A DNA stretch of 64,000 nucleotides, taken from the NCBI RefSeq assembly GCF_004136015.1, contig NZ_CP024866.1:1241236-1305235 (forward strand). Direction: 5' to 3'. Within the stretch, counting starts at the first letter, position 1; each line of letters starts with the position of its first letter. Origin of the DNA: Pseudomonas sp. ACM7 (lineage in GTDB: Bacteria > Pseudomonadota > Gammaproteobacteria > Pseudomonadales > Pseudomonadaceae). Below, in pieces: positions 45,206-53,845 of this stretch. The notes beneath the pieces are model-generated. The model saw only the letters and a list, made by a program, of their open reading frames with translations, did not search any database and was not told the DNA's origin. A program made the position numbers and the translations under genes.

Positions 45206-45356
45206 TGTAGCAGCTGTCGAGCCCCAGCGAGGCTGCGTTCGGCTGCGAAGCAGTCGTAAATCAATCAACGCGGTGCTTCAGGTAAACCGAGTTAATTGAA
45301 TTGACGACTGCTGCGCAGCCGAACGCAGCCTCGCTGGGGCTCGACAGCTGCTACAC
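45206..45356. repeat. Palindromic repeat, family C, with adjoining half-copy
   Basis: TGTAGCAGCTGTCGAGCCCC and inverted GGGGCTCGACAGCTGCTACA form arms of about 60 nt around a spacer of about 40 nt. A partial copy GCAGCTGTCGAAGGCTGCGT lies just before it (45177-45204). The whole separates the cache pseudogene from the coiled-coil gene. Confidence 0.88.
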
Positions 45357-45371
45357 AGGCCGGTTGAAGGC

Positions 45372-46247
45372 TCACTGCCTTGCGCGCAGCTGCTGCTGCA
45401 AATTCTGGATCTGCGCCTGAAGGGTGTTGATGTTGCGGGTGACCTGGCTACGGAAGGCGTCGAACTCGGCGGTATTGGTCCCGCCTGGCGTCGCGGCCGG
45501 GCGATTGTCCTGTTGGCTTTTGAGGACAATGACTTCCTGCTCCAGACGCTCGATGGCGGCGCTCGGGTTGCCTTGTTTCTTCAGTGCAACGATGTCAGAG
45601 CCAAGGCTTTTTAGCTGTGCGTCGAATTTGTCTGTGTCCGCCGGGTTGCTTTTCAGCACGGCTACATCGCTGTTCAAGACTTTGACCTGAGCCTGCAATT
45701 GAATGGTGGCGGCCTGTTGTTCGGTGCCTTGCGCGGTTATCTGCGCCAAGCGCTTATCCAGATCGGTGGTCTGTGCACTCATCTGCGCCAGGCGTTTGTC
45801 CAGATCGGTGGTCTGGCCGACAACGCCTTGCTGTTGTTTGCTTTGATCCTGGAGCTTGCTTTCCAGCTGTTTGATTTGCAGCTTCAAGGCCTCGCTGTCG
45901 CTGCTGACGTTGGTCTGACTGGCGACAACCTTGCCGGAAATGTCCTGCAAGCGCCCCGCCGCATCCTCACTGATACGCGCGAAACTTTCCTGGGTCGCCA
46001 CCAATTGCTGTTCCATCAGCGAGAGCTGCTGGAAGCTCCACCAGGCAAGGCCTGCAAAAGCAAAGAACAAGGCGCCAACCAGCGCCCACAGCGGGCCGGT
46101 GCTCGCGCTTTTGACTTTGACGACTGGCGCGGGCCGCGAATGCACGGTGGTACGAGCAGTGGGCACAAAATCATCGTCGTCGAGGCTGTCGGCACGCAGG
46201 CTCGGTACATCGTCGAAGTCGTCGTTGGCATCGTTACGCATGGACAT
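45372..46247 (-). CDS. Membrane-anchored coiled-coil protein
   Basis: A 291-residue protein. Residues 1-45 are acidic and polar (DDFDDVPSLRADSLDDDDF), a single membrane helix follows near 51-72 (LWALVGALFFAFAGLAWWSF), and the rest is a long coiled coil facing the periplasm. Two adjacent 14-residue units, TTDLDKRLAQMSAQ and TTDLDKRLAQITAQ, are a recent tandem duplication. Such proteins are sometimes labelled 'ATPase' in databases, but no nucleotide motif is visible. AAAGG lies 9-10 nt before the ATG at 46247, chosen over ATG 46241 and an upstream unsupported extension. Confidence 0.8.
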   Translation of the reverse strand: MSMRNDANDDFDDVPSLRADSLDDDDFVPTARTTVHSRPAPVVKVKSASTGPLWALVGALFFAFAGLAWWSFQQLSLMEQQLVATQESFARISEDAAGRLQDISGKVVASQTNVSSDSEALKLQIKQLESKLQDQSKQQQGVVGQTTDLDKRLAQMSAQTTDLDKRLAQITAQGTEQQAATIQLQAQVKVLNSDVAVLKSNPADTDKFDAQLKSLGSDIVALKKQGNPSAAIERLEQEVIVLKSQQDNRPAATPGGTNTAEFDAFRSQVTRNINTLQAQIQNLQQQLRARQ

Positions 46248-46365
46248 TGAGTCAACCTTTGTGGAACGCGGTGATGGCTTGATGCGGCGCAGTATAACCC
46301 CCACTGCCGCATCGATTGACCCTCAACCCTGAACTCGGTTCAGTGTGGCGGCGCTAACCCGCGCG

Positions 46366-47358
46366 TCAGCGGATGTCCTGGGCCTTCCACCAGCCGCAGA
46401 ATTCATCGAGGGCGGTCCAGAGACTGACTTTCGGATCGTAGTCCAGATAATGCCGGGCGCGGCTGATGTCCAAGGTGAAATTTTTGTTCATCACCTGCAT
46501 GCCCAGGCGCGACAGGGTCGGTTCGGGACGACCCGGCCACAACTTGCACACCCCCTCGTTGAGCGCCGCTACGGTGTAGGCCAATCCGTAGGAACGGTAG
46601 CGCGTGACCTGTGGGACTTCCATCTTGCGCATCACGTAATTGACCACGTCCCACAACGGCACTGGCGTGCCGTTGCTGATGTTATAGGCCTTGCCCAAGG
46701 CCGAACCACTGGCCAGCAAACTGCTGAGCAACGCTTCATTGAGGTTTTGCACGCTGGTGAAATCAACCTTGTTCAGGCCGTTGCCGATGATCGCGAGCCG
46801 TCCTTTACGCTGCATTTTCAGCAGCCGCGGAAAGATGCTCATGTCACCAGCCCCCGTCACGAAACGCGGGCGCAGGGCCAGGGTTTCGAGGCCGAACTCC
46901 TGAGCGCCGAAAACCTTTTGCTCGGCCAGGTATTTGGTCGCGGCGTAGGGATGCTTGAAGCGCTTGGGCACCTGTTCTTCGGTCAGACCCAGATGATCGC
47001 GGCCATCGAAGTAGATCGACGGCGACGACAAGTGAACCAGTCGCCGAACCCGCTGTTTCAGGCAGGCCTCGACCACGTTTTCCGTGACCTGCACGTTGCC
47101 TTGATGGAAGTCCTGATAACGCCCCCACAAACCGACCGCACCGGCGCAATGCACCACGGCTTCGACGTCTGAGCACAGGTCGCGTGCCAGTTCCGGGTCG
47201 CTCAAGTCACCCTGGGTGAACTCGGCGCCACGGCGCACCAGATGCTCCACACTTTCGGCCCGGCGACCGTTGACCCGCACGTCCAGGCCCTGCTCCAGGG
47301 CAAAACGCGCAAAGCGCCCGCCAATGAAGCCGCTTGCGCCGGTAACCAGAATCTTCAT
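46366..47358 (-). CDS. NAD-dependent epimerase/3beta-HSD-like oxidoreductase
   Basis: A 330-residue extended short-chain dehydrogenase: ILVTGASGFIGGRFARFALE nucleotide site, catalytic Ser near VHLSSPSIYF and the YxxxK pair in HPYAATKYLAEQ. The C-terminal half resembles sterol-dehydrogenase and 2-alkyl-3-oxoalkanoate reductase-like members. Substrate unknown. It lies 54 nt downstream of the argP-like gene on the same strand and could be co-transcribed with it. Confidence 0.9.
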   Translation of the reverse strand: MKILVTGASGFIGGRFARFALEQGLDVRVNGRRAESVEHLVRRGAEFTQGDLSDPELARDLCSDVEAVVHCAGAVGLWGRYQDFHQGNVQVTENVVEACLKQRVRRLVHLSSPSIYFDGRDHLGLTEEQVPKRFKHPYAATKYLAEQKVFGAQEFGLETLALRPRFVTGAGDMSIFPRLLKMQRKGRLAIIGNGLNKVDFTSVQNLNEALLSSLLASGSALGKAYNISNGTPVPLWDVVNYVMRKMEVPQVTRYRSYGLAYTVAALNEGVCKLWPGRPEPTLSRLGMQVMNKNFTLDISRARHYLDYDPKVSLWTALDEFCGWWKAQDIR

Positions 47359-47412
47359 GAATTGCTCCGAATATTTCGTTTTGCGTATTTCGTCAGGTCT
47401 TGACGCTGCCCG

Positions 47413-48306
47413 TCAGTCCAACGGCACCAGCCATTGCTTCGACGAACGCACCAACTGATCGGTGAGTAACCCCAGCAACTGACCGCCATTGCGCCAATGA
47501 TGCCAGTACAGCGGCACATCGATCGGCTTATCGGGCAAAAGCTCCACCAATGCGCCGCGCTCCAGTTGCTCGCGCACCTGCAGTTCAGGCACCAGGCCCC
47601 AACCGAGTCCCGCTTCCGTGAGACGGATGAAGCCTTCGGACGAGGGGCATAAATGGTGTTCGAATCCGCCATCGACGCCGAGGGACGCGAGGTAGCGATG
47701 CTGTAGGAAATCGTCCGGGCCAAACACCAACGCGGGGGTTTTCGACAACAGATCGGCGCGTACACCTTCAGGAAAATGCCGGGCGATAAATGCCGGGCTG
47801 GCCAGCGCACGGTAGCGCATGGCCCCCAGCAAAACGCTGCGCGCGCCGGCCACCGGGCGCTCGCTGGCGCAGACGCACGCCGCGACTTCACCGGCGCGCA
47901 TGCGTTTGAGGCCGACGGTCTGGTCTTCGACCACCAGATCCAGCAGCAGATGCTGTTCCGCGCAAAAATCCCCGACCGCCACGGCCCACCACGTGGCGAG
48001 ACTGTCGGCATTCAAGGCGATGCGCAGACGCTCCGGCAGGCCTTCTTCGTCGAGTGCCGGCACCAGTGTTTGCAAGTCCCGTTCAAGTAAACGCACCTGC
48101 TGCACATGGTTGAGCAGCCGTCGGCCGATTTCGGTCGGGGCCGGCGGTGTCACCCGCACCAGCACCGGCTGGCCGACCCGCGCCTCGAGCAATTTGATGC
48201 GCTGGGAGATCGCCGATTGCGACAAACCGAGCACCTGAGCCGCACGTTCGAACCCGGCCTGCTCGACCACCGCGGCCAAGGCAGAAAGCAATTTATAGTC
48301 GAACAT
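47413..48306 (-). CDS. argP: LysR family regulator ArgP (IciA-like)
   Basis: A 297-residue LysR regulator: MFDYKLLSALAAVVEQAGFE, winged helix AAQVLGLSQSAISQRIKLLE, then an ArgP-type effector domain (ALNADSLATWWAVAVGDFC). ArgP senses lysine/arginine and controls the basic-amino-acid exporter LysE/ArgO, which is encoded just across the divergent promoter region (48812-49414) behind an ACT-domain gene. The order argP, ACT protein, lysE, sodB, bifA matches PA4363-PA4367. The start at 48306 is the domain start; the 18-residue extension is unsupported. Confidence 0.91.
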   Translation of the reverse strand: MFDYKLLSALAAVVEQAGFERAAQVLGLSQSAISQRIKLLEARVGQPVLVRVTPPAPTEIGRRLLNHVQQVRLLERDLQTLVPALDEEGLPERLRIALNADSLATWWAVAVGDFCAEQHLLLDLVVEDQTVGLKRMRAGEVAACVCASERPVAGARSVLLGAMRYRALASPAFIARHFPEGVRADLLSKTPALVFGPDDFLQHRYLASLGVDGGFEHHLCPSSEGFIRLTEAGLGWGLVPELQVREQLERGALVELLPDKPIDVPLYWHHWRNGGQLLGLLTDQLVRSSKQWLVPLD

Positions 48307-48402
48307 CAGTTTTCCTAATGAGCGATCAGCATGATTGGTTTTTCTTATACAGCCTGACACCGGAGAATGGCCAGCAAGAACTCTTGAACAAGGATCATCG
48401 AC

Positions 48403-48804
48403 ATGGCTGGCGAAACTTCATTAGCAACCTTGCTGCGCAGCATGAGCCCGCAACTCAACGTCGGCGAATACGTGTTCTGCACCCTGCGCGACGGCCAGCT
48501 GCCAGCAGGCCTTGAGATTGTCGGCAGCTTTCGCGAGCAGGAAGGTCTGACGGTGATTCTGGAACGTTCCCACGCCGAGAAGGCGGGTTTCAGTTTCGAT
48601 TACGTCGCGGCCTGGATCACCTTGAACGTGCACTCGGCCCTCGAAGCCGTCGGCCTGACCGCCGCGTTCGCCACGGCATTAGGCCAGGCGGGCATCAGCT
48701 GCAACGTGATCGCCGGCTATTACCACGACCATTTATTCGTCGGCCAGGCCGATGCCGAACGCGCCCTGCACGTGCTGCGGGATCTGGCGGCCAACGCGGA
48801 GTAA
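48403..48804 (+). CDS. ACT domain protein
   Basis: A 133-residue protein of the COG3602 type: LNVGEYVFCTLRDGQLPAGL, then SFREQEGLTVILERSHAEKAG, and an ACT-like second half (ITLNVHSALEAVGLTAAFAT; GISCNVIAGYYHDHLFV). It likely binds an amino acid. It is 7 nt upstream of the lysE start, so a role linked to lysine/arginine export is likely. The start ATG follows AAGGATC. Confidence 0.88.
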   Translation: MAGETSLATLLRSMSPQLNVGEYVFCTLRDGQLPAGLEIVGSFREQEGLTVILERSHAEKAGFSFDYVAAWITLNVHSALEAVGLTAAFATALGQAGISCNVIAGYYHDHLFVGQADAERALHVLRDLAANAE

Positions 48805-48811
48805 ACACCTT

Positions 48812-49414
48812 ATGTGGCAAAGCTATGTGAACGGCCTGTTAGTGGCCGCGGGGCTGATCATGGCGATCGGCAGTCAGAATGCGTTTGTGTTGGCTCAGAG
48901 CCTTCGGCGTGAACATCACCTGCCCGTGGCAGCACTCTGCGTGACCTGCGATGCCTTGCTGGTGGCCGCCGGAGTATTCGGCCTGGCGACGGTGTTGGCG
49001 CAGAACCCGACGTTGCTGGCAGTCGCCCGCTGGGGTGGCGCGGCGTTTCTGATTTGGTATGGCAGCCTGGCGTTGCGTCGGGCCTGCTCGAAACAGAGCC
49101 TGCAACAGGGCGAAAACCAAACGGTGCGCTCGCTGCGCGCGGTGATGCTCAGCGCTTTGGCCGTAACGCTGCTTAACCCGCACGTTTATCTGGATACCGT
49201 GTTGCTGATCGGCTCTCTCGGTGCCCAACAAACAGAGCCCGGCGCTTATGTGGTGGGCGCGGCCAGTGCGTCATTGCTGTGGTTTTTCACCCTGGCGCTG
49301 GGCGCGGCGTGGTTGGCGCCATGGTTGGCTCGGCCAAGTACCTGGCGAATTCTCGATATGCTGGTGGCGGTCATGATGTTCACAGTGGCCTTTCAATTAA
49401 TCGTCGCCAGCTGA
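48812..49414 (+). CDS. lysE: LysE/ArgO family amino acid exporter
   Basis: A 200-residue, six-helix exporter of basic amino acids: [20 protein letters not shown] is the family signature, followed by [20 protein letters not shown]. The ATG at 48812 lies 7 nt after the ACT gene stop; the longer frame starts inside that gene. Regulation by the divergent ArgP-type protein is expected from the family. Confidence 0.93.
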   Translation: MWQSYVNGLLVAAGLIMAIGSQNAFVLAQSLRREHHLPVAALCVTCDALLVAAGVFGLATVLAQNPTLLAVARWGGAAFLIWYGSLALRRACSKQSLQQGENQTVRSLRAVMLSALAVTLLNPHVYLDTVLLIGSLGAQQTEPGAYVVGAASASLLWFFTLALGAAWLAPWLARPSTWRILDMLVAVMMFTVAFQLIVAS

Positions 49415-49590
49415 TTATTCCAAAAGGCTCTGGAACCTCTATTCCACACAGTTGTTGCGTGGTTATGCCGCACCCCCGGTGCTATGATCCGATCCGATGC
49501 GCCGCAAAGAGTACAAACTCCCCGGCGCTTGTCTGGCCGCCCGTGATCGGCCTTGCGCTCACCGCAACTGACCTGATTAGGAGAATCATC

Positions 49591-50187
49591 ATGGCTTTCG
49601 AATTGCCGCCGCTGCCTTACGCACACGATGCCTTGCAGCCGCACATTTCCAAGGAAACTCTGGAATACCACCACGACAAGCACCACAACACCTATGTCGT
49701 GAACCTGAACAACCTGGTGCCAGGCACCGAGTTCGAAGGCAAGACTCTGGAAGAAATCGTCAAATCTTCCTCGGGCGGTATCTTCAACAACGCCGCTCAG
49801 GTCTGGAACCACACTTTCTACTGGAACTGCCTGGCGCCAAACGCCGGCGGTCAACCAACCGGCGCACTGGCTGACGCGATCAACGCAGCCTTCGGTTCGT
49901 TCGACAAGTTCAAGGAAGAATTCAGCAAGACTTCCATCGGCACCTTCGGTTCCGGTTGGGGCTGGCTGGTGAAAAAGGCTGACGGTTCCCTGGCCCTGGC
50001 CAGCACCATCGGCGCCGGCAACCCGCTGACCAACGGCGACACCCCGCTGCTGACCTGCGACGTCTGGGAGCACGCTTACTACATCGACTACCGCAACCTT
50101 CGTCCAAAATACGTCGAAGCGTTCTGGAACCTGGTCAACTGGAAATTCGTGGCTGAGCAGTTCGAAGGCAAAACCTTCACCGCTTAA
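49591..50187 (+). CDS. sodB: Superoxide dismutase (Fe)
   Basis: Converts superoxide to O2 and H2O2 in the cytoplasm. The 198-residue protein begins [20 protein letters not shown]. Metal ligands are visible: H27 in [11 protein letters not shown], the His of [10 protein letters not shown], and D-x3-H in [12 protein letters not shown]. The [13 protein letters not shown] and [11 protein letters not shown] segments are Fe-type. TAGGAGA lies 8 nt before the ATG. Monocistronic with its own terminator; it sits between lysE and bifA as in P. aeruginosa. Confidence 0.97.
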   Translation: MAFELPPLPYAHDALQPHISKETLEYHHDKHHNTYVVNLNNLVPGTEFEGKTLEEIVKSSSGGIFNNAAQVWNHTFYWNCLAPNAGGQPTGALADAINAAFGSFDKFKEEFSKTSIGTFGSGWGWLVKKADGSLALASTIGAGNPLTNGDTPLLTCDVWEHAYYIDYRNLRPKYVEAFWNLVNWKFVAEQFEGKTFTA

Positions 50188-50201
50188 GATCGACGCCAGT
50201 C

Positions 50202-50229
50202 AAAAAACCCGGCTTTGGCCGGGTTTTTT
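50202..50229 (+). terminator. Rho-independent terminator after sodB (bidirectional)
   Basis: AAAAAACCCGGC and GCCGGGTTTTTT pair around TTTG; the A/T flanks make it usable from both strands, so it may also end the convergent gene at 50245. Confidence 0.92.
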
Positions 50230-50244
50230 ATTGCCTGGAGAATG

Positions 50245-50496
50245 TCAGGTCGCCTGCGGATCGACGATATCCAACGCCCGATTAACGGCTAAGTCCGCCA
50301 ACATGACGATCTGCGCAATGGCCAACGCCGTACTGCGCTGGGAGCCGGTCAGGTAGGTGGCGAAATCACTGGCCAAGACGTTGGCTGAAGCCAATGACTC
50401 ACAGGCGTGAGCCAGGAGGGATTCGGTATCCATGTCTGGGGCAATCATGAACATGGGATCGGGTTTGTAGGGTGGGTCTGGGATTAATTTATCCAC
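50245..50496 (-). CDS. DUF3077/DUF6124-type small protein
   Basis: An 83-residue protein, MDKLIPDPPYKPDPMFMIAP, then a helical part (LLAHACESLASANVLASDFA). It belongs to the same Pseudomonas-specific small-protein group as 4109-4480; function unknown. The start is a GTG at 50496, supported by AAAAGGAAA 6-8 nt upstream; the first ATG is codon 15, beyond the proline-rich start typical of the family. The structured leader at 50497-50630 precedes it. Confidence 0.8.
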   Translation of the reverse strand: MDKLIPDPPYKPDPMFMIAPDMDTESLLAHACESLASANVLASDFATYLTGSQRSTALAIAQIVMLADLAVNRALDIVDPQAT

Positions 50497-50630
50497 TTAC
50501 ATTTCCTTTTGAGGTGTGCGCCATCGATTCCCGATCTCACTCGAAGAAGAGGTGGCAGCTATGTGCAGGGTGAGATCACCGGCAAAAGGAACCCGGCCGG
50601 ACCGAAGTCCGCCCGCACACAGCCGCCATA
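50497..50630 (-). promoter_or_regulatory. Structured 5' leader, pseudoknot-capable, copy 2
   Basis: In the sense direction, helix P1 pairs 50627-50612 (GGCGGCTGTGTGCGGG) with 50569-50551 (CCTGCACATAGCTGCCACC), with the same 3-nt bulge as copy 1. The inner hairpin is GGAC-TTCG-GTCC. The second helix pairs GATCTCAC (50577-50570) with GTGAGATC (50540-50533), where copy 1 has CGACTAA/TTAGTCG: the sequence differs but pairing is kept. CCGGT precedes the first arm of that helix in both copies. Confidence 0.6.
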
Positions 50631-50844
50631 AAACATCGCTGACAGCCTCAAGCTGCCGGCAATTATGGAGGGCCTTGCACTGGTTTCCAATTGCTTAGTC
50701 TGGGATCTCACACCCGGTCGCAGATTTTTTCAGCGACCCCCAAAAGGTTATTGAACCCACTTCCTACGGGCAACCTGAAAACCTCGTGGGAAAGGTCTGG
50801 TTTTTTTACCGCTGTTTAAACGGGCGCATCCGTTGCCTGTGCGG

Positions 50845-50875
50845 CCGCCATCGCGAGCAAGCTCGCTCCCACAAT
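50845..50875. repeat. Single REP element
   Basis: CATCGCGAGCAAGCTCGCTC then CCACA, preceded by GGCCGC; no inverted partner nearby except the distant copy at 51259. Confidence 0.85.
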
Positions 50876-50929
50876 GGATCGGGCACGCCTTTCGCTTCTC
50901 ACCACTCAACAGGCCGAGCGTTAGCTCGC

Positions 50930-51235
50930 CTGCAGCTCTTGATCTTGATCCACCCGCCCCTTCGGGAGGCTGAGTGGAGGTGTTCATCTGGGGGGCAGGC
51001 GCGCAGCGCCGTTCGACGAAGTCGAACACATCGAGAGGAGGTCGAAGCGAAGCCGGCCGGAGGCGATGCCCCCAGATGAATGCCGGAACGAAGGAACGCC
51101 GAGCCTAAGCGAGGGGCCGGACGCTTGGGGCGAGACCTTTGGTTACTTTGGGGCGTTTGCCAAAGTGACACGCCGTAAGGGCGGAACCATAGGTGGCCGT
51201 TACCGCAGAAATGGATATGTACTCGGTCAACCAAC
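50930..51235. repeat. Putative 300-bp dispersed element with inverted repeat
   Basis: TTCATCTGGGGGGCA (about 50978-50992) and TGCCCCCAGATGAA (about 51066-51079) are inverted. Downstream follows GTTACTTTGGGGCGTTTGCC and AAAGTGACACGCCGTAAGGG, a sequence I remember from many intergenic sites in Pseudomonas genomes. Frames across it give low-complexity Arg/Gly/Pro proteins typical of spurious annotation. The rest of the 50631-51406 gap shows no gene. Confidence 0.55.
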
Positions 51236-51255
51236 AGCTTGGTCGGCTGACAGGC

Positions 51256-51286
51256 CGCCATCGCGAGCAAGCTCGCTCACACATTC
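51256..51286. repeat. Single REP element
   Basis: GCCATCGCGAGCAAGCTCGC then TCACACATT, in the same orientation as the copy at 50845. Confidence 0.85.
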
Positions 51287-51406
51287 AAAACGTGTACATC
51301 CGCAGAAACCAGGGCGATTTCCCACGATGAAACCAGCCTTCAGCCCCTTGCCCCAACGCCACAGCCGTCTAACATCAACCAAACGGAAAATATGTCCAAA
51401 TCCCCC

Positions 51407-51434
51407 TCAAGTTGAAGGACTCAACAACCGACAC
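51407..51434 (+). promoter_or_regulatory. Candidate FliA (sigma-28) promoter of bifA
   Basis: TCAAGTTG (51407-51414) and ACCGACA (51427-51433) resemble the flagellar sigma -35 (TAAAGTTT/TCAAG) and -10 (GCCGATAA) elements, with 12 nt between them, one more than ideal. About 150 nt before the bifA start. Weak -10 match; a candidate only. Confidence 0.35.
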
Positions 51435-51585
51435 AGTACAAATAGCGCAAATACTCCCAACGACAGCATTTCGGCCAAGCTACAGGCAAAACCCCATGTG
51501 ATTGATTGTCCCTTTGACTGCCATCACCGGATTGCCAATACTCACGGCAACTTGACGCTACCCGCACGGAACAAGGAATGACTCT

Positions 51586-53637
51586 TTGAAGCTGGAACTC
51601 AAGAACAGCTTGTCGGTGAAGTTGCTTCGGGTCGTGCTCCTCTCGGCATTGATCGTCGGTGTGGTCTTGAGCTGCGCGCAGATCGTTTTCGATGCCTATA
51701 AAACACGCCAGGCCGTGGCCAGCGATGCCCAACGCATCCTCGACATGTTCCGCGACCCCTCGACCCAGGCCGTCTACAGCCTGGACCGGGAAATGGGCAT
51801 GCAGGTGATCGAAGGCCTGTTTCAGGACGACGCTGTGCGCAAGGCCTCCATTGGCCATCCCAACGAAGCCATGCTCGCGCAAAAGTCTCGCGAGCTGCAG
51901 CATTCCGACAGTCGCTGGCTGACCGACCTGATCCTCGGCAAGGAACGCACCTTCACCACCCAACTGGTGGGTCGCGGCCCTTACAGCGAGTATTACGGCG
52001 ACTTGAGCATCACCCTCGACACAGCCACCTACGGCCAGGGTTTCATCGTCAGTTCGGTGATCATCTTCATCTCCGGCGTGTTGCGTGCGATGGCCATGGG
52101 GCTGGTGCTGTACCTGGTCTATCACTGGCTGCTGACCAAGCCGCTGTCGCGGATCATCGAACACCTCACGGAAATCAATCCGGATCGCCCCAGCGCACAC
52201 AAAATCCCGCTACTCAAGGGGCATGAAAAGAACGAACTGGGGATCTGGATCAACACCGCCAACCAGTTGCTCGAGTCCATCGAGCGCAACACCCATTTGC
52301 GCCACGTAGCGGAAAACAGCCTGCTTCGCATGGCTCAGTACGACTTCCTCACCGGTCTGCCGAATCGCCAGCAATTGCAGCAGCAACTGGACAAAATCCT
52401 GGGAGACGCCGGCAAGTTGCAACGTCGGGTCGCGGTATTGGTGGTCGGCCTGGACGATTTCAAAGGCATCAACGAACAATTCAGCTACCAGACCGGTGAC
52501 CAACTGCTGCTGGCCCTCGCCGATCGCCTGCGAGCTCACAGCGGACGCCTTGGCGCCCTCGCCCGCCTTGGCGGCGACCAGTTCGCCCTGGTTCAGGCCG
52601 ACATCGAACAACCCTACGAAGCGGCCGAACTGGCCCAAAGCATTCTCGATGACCTGGAAGCGGCATTTGCCCTCGATCATCAGGAGATTCGCCTGCGCGC
52701 CACCATCGGCATCACCCTGTTCCCCGAGGACGGTGACAGCACCGAGAAACTGCTGCAAAAAGCCGAGCAGACCATGACCCTGGCCAAGACTCGCTCGCGC
52801 AACCGTTATCAGTTCTATATCGCCAGCGTCGACACCGAAATGCGCCGCCGTCGGGAGCTGGAAAAAGACCTGCGCGACGCCTTGGCCCGTGACCAGTTGT
52901 ACCTCGTCTATCAGCCGCAGGTCAGCTATCGCGATCACCGGGTGGTGGGTGTCGAGGCGCTGATTCGCTGGCAGCATCCCGAGCACGGGCTGGTCCCGCC
53001 GGACTTGTTCATCCCCCTGGCCGAGCAGAACGGCACCATCATCGCCATCGGCGAATGGGTGCTGGATCAGGCGTGCAAGCAATTGCGCGACTGGCATGAC
53101 CAGGGTTTCGTCGACCTGCGCATGGCGGTGAATCTGTCCACAGTGCAGCTGCACCACGCCGAGTTGCCACGGGTGGTCAACAACCTCCTGCAGATGTACC
53201 GCCTGCCACCGCGCAGCCTGGAGCTGGAAGTCACCGAAACCGGCCTGATGGAAGACATCAGCACGGCCGCACAGCACCTGCTGAGCCTGCGCCGCTCCGG
53301 TGCGCTGATCGCGATCGACGACTTCGGCACCGGTTACTCGTCATTGAGCTATCTGAAAAGCCTGCCGCTGGACAAGATCAAGATCGACAAAAGCTTCGTT
53401 CAGGACCTGCTCGATGACGACGATGATGCGACCATCGTTCGGGCCATCATCCAGCTGGGCAAGAGCCTGGGCATGCAGGTGATTGCCGAAGGCGTGGAAA
53501 CCGCCGAGCAAGAGGCCTACATCATCTCCGAGGGCTGTCACGAAGGTCAGGGCTATCTCTACAGCAAGCCGCTGCCGGCGCGGGAATTGAGCGCGTATCT
53601 GAAACAGGCCCAGCGCAGTAACGCGGCTATTTTGTAG
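51586..53637 (+). CDS. bifA: c-di-GMP phosphodiesterase BifA
   Basis: A 683-residue inner-membrane enzyme that degrades c-di-GMP. N-terminal helix about residues 10-32, periplasmic region, second helix about 150-180 and a HAMP-like linker. The GGDEF domain is degenerate (GGDQF, residues 329-333) and the EAL domain intact: EAL at 457-459 in GVEALIRWQHPEHG, LEVTETGLMED and IDDFGTGYSSLSYLKSLPLD. The GGDQF-EAL pair and the place next to sodB identify BifA (PA4367). The start is a TTG at 51586, backed by AAGGA 8-9 nt upstream; the first in-frame residues MKLELKNSLSVKLLR fit the family as I remember it. Confidence 0.93.
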   Translation: MKLELKNSLSVKLLRVVLLSALIVGVVLSCAQIVFDAYKTRQAVASDAQRILDMFRDPSTQAVYSLDREMGMQVIEGLFQDDAVRKASIGHPNEAMLAQKSRELQHSDSRWLTDLILGKERTFTTQLVGRGPYSEYYGDLSITLDTATYGQGFIVSSVIIFISGVLRAMAMGLVLYLVYHWLLTKPLSRIIEHLTEINPDRPSAHKIPLLKGHEKNELGIWINTANQLLESIERNTHLRHVAENSLLRMAQYDFLTGLPNRQQLQQQLDKILGDAGKLQRRVAVLVVGLDDFKGINEQFSYQTGDQLLLALADRLRAHSGRLGALARLGGDQFALVQADIEQPYEAAELAQSILDDLEAAFALDHQEIRLRATIGITLFPEDGDSTEKLLQKAEQTMTLAKTRSRNRYQFYIASVDTEMRRRRELEKDLRDALARDQLYLVYQPQVSYRDHRVVGVEALIRWQHPEHGLVPPDLFIPLAEQNGTIIAIGEWVLDQACKQLRDWHDQGFVDLRMAVNLSTVQLHHAELPRVVNNLLQMYRLPPRSLELEVTETGLMEDISTAAQHLLSLRRSGALIAIDDFGTGYSSLSYLKSLPLDKIKIDKSFVQDLLDDDDDATIVRAIIQLGKSLGMQVIAEGVETAEQEAYIISEGCHEGQGYLYSKPLPARELSAYLKQAQRSNAAIL

Positions 53638-53640
53638 AAA

Positions 53641-53709
53641 ATCAAGAGATCGCAGCCTCGTTTCACTCGACAGCTGCTACAGAGTGAAACGAGGCTGCGA
53701 TCTCTTGAT
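53641..53709. repeat. Palindromic repeat, family B, inside-out form
   Basis: Perfect 27-nt arms (53641-53667 and 53683-53709) reading ATCAAGAGATCGCAGCCTCG onward, with the CAGCTGCTACA end in the loop instead of at the outer ends. All other family B copies have the opposite layout. Confidence 0.88.
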
Positions 53710-53763
53710 CTACGACACAACTCCCGCCTGAATAAGAAATATTTCCAGGTACAGCCCTTTACA

Positions 53764-53787
53764 GATAATGCGAAAGATTTGCATTAT
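53764..53787 (+). promoter_or_regulatory. Fur-box-like site before icmP
   Basis: GATAATGCGAAAGATTTGCA followed by TTAT is an inverted repeat (ATAATGC ... GCATTAT) of the Pseudomonas Fur-box kind. It lies 59 nt before the start at 53846, where a promoter would be. Imelysin-family proteins are iron-regulated in other bacteria, which agrees. Confidence 0.65.
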
Positions 53788-53845
53788 GTCGCAGTTTTGC
53801 GCGCTTGCTGCGCCATTCCACCCTTCTCGAAGCAGGATGTTCGCC

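Noticed and set aside
44816..45268. Intact 150-codon minus-strand gene
   Set aside because: The frame mixes palindromic-repeat sequence with two cache-domain parts, only the last of which is in frame; better seen as a pseudogene.
51066..51581. 171-codon + frame before bifA
   Set aside because: Covers a dispersed repeat, a REP and the bifA promoter region; composition is not protein-like.
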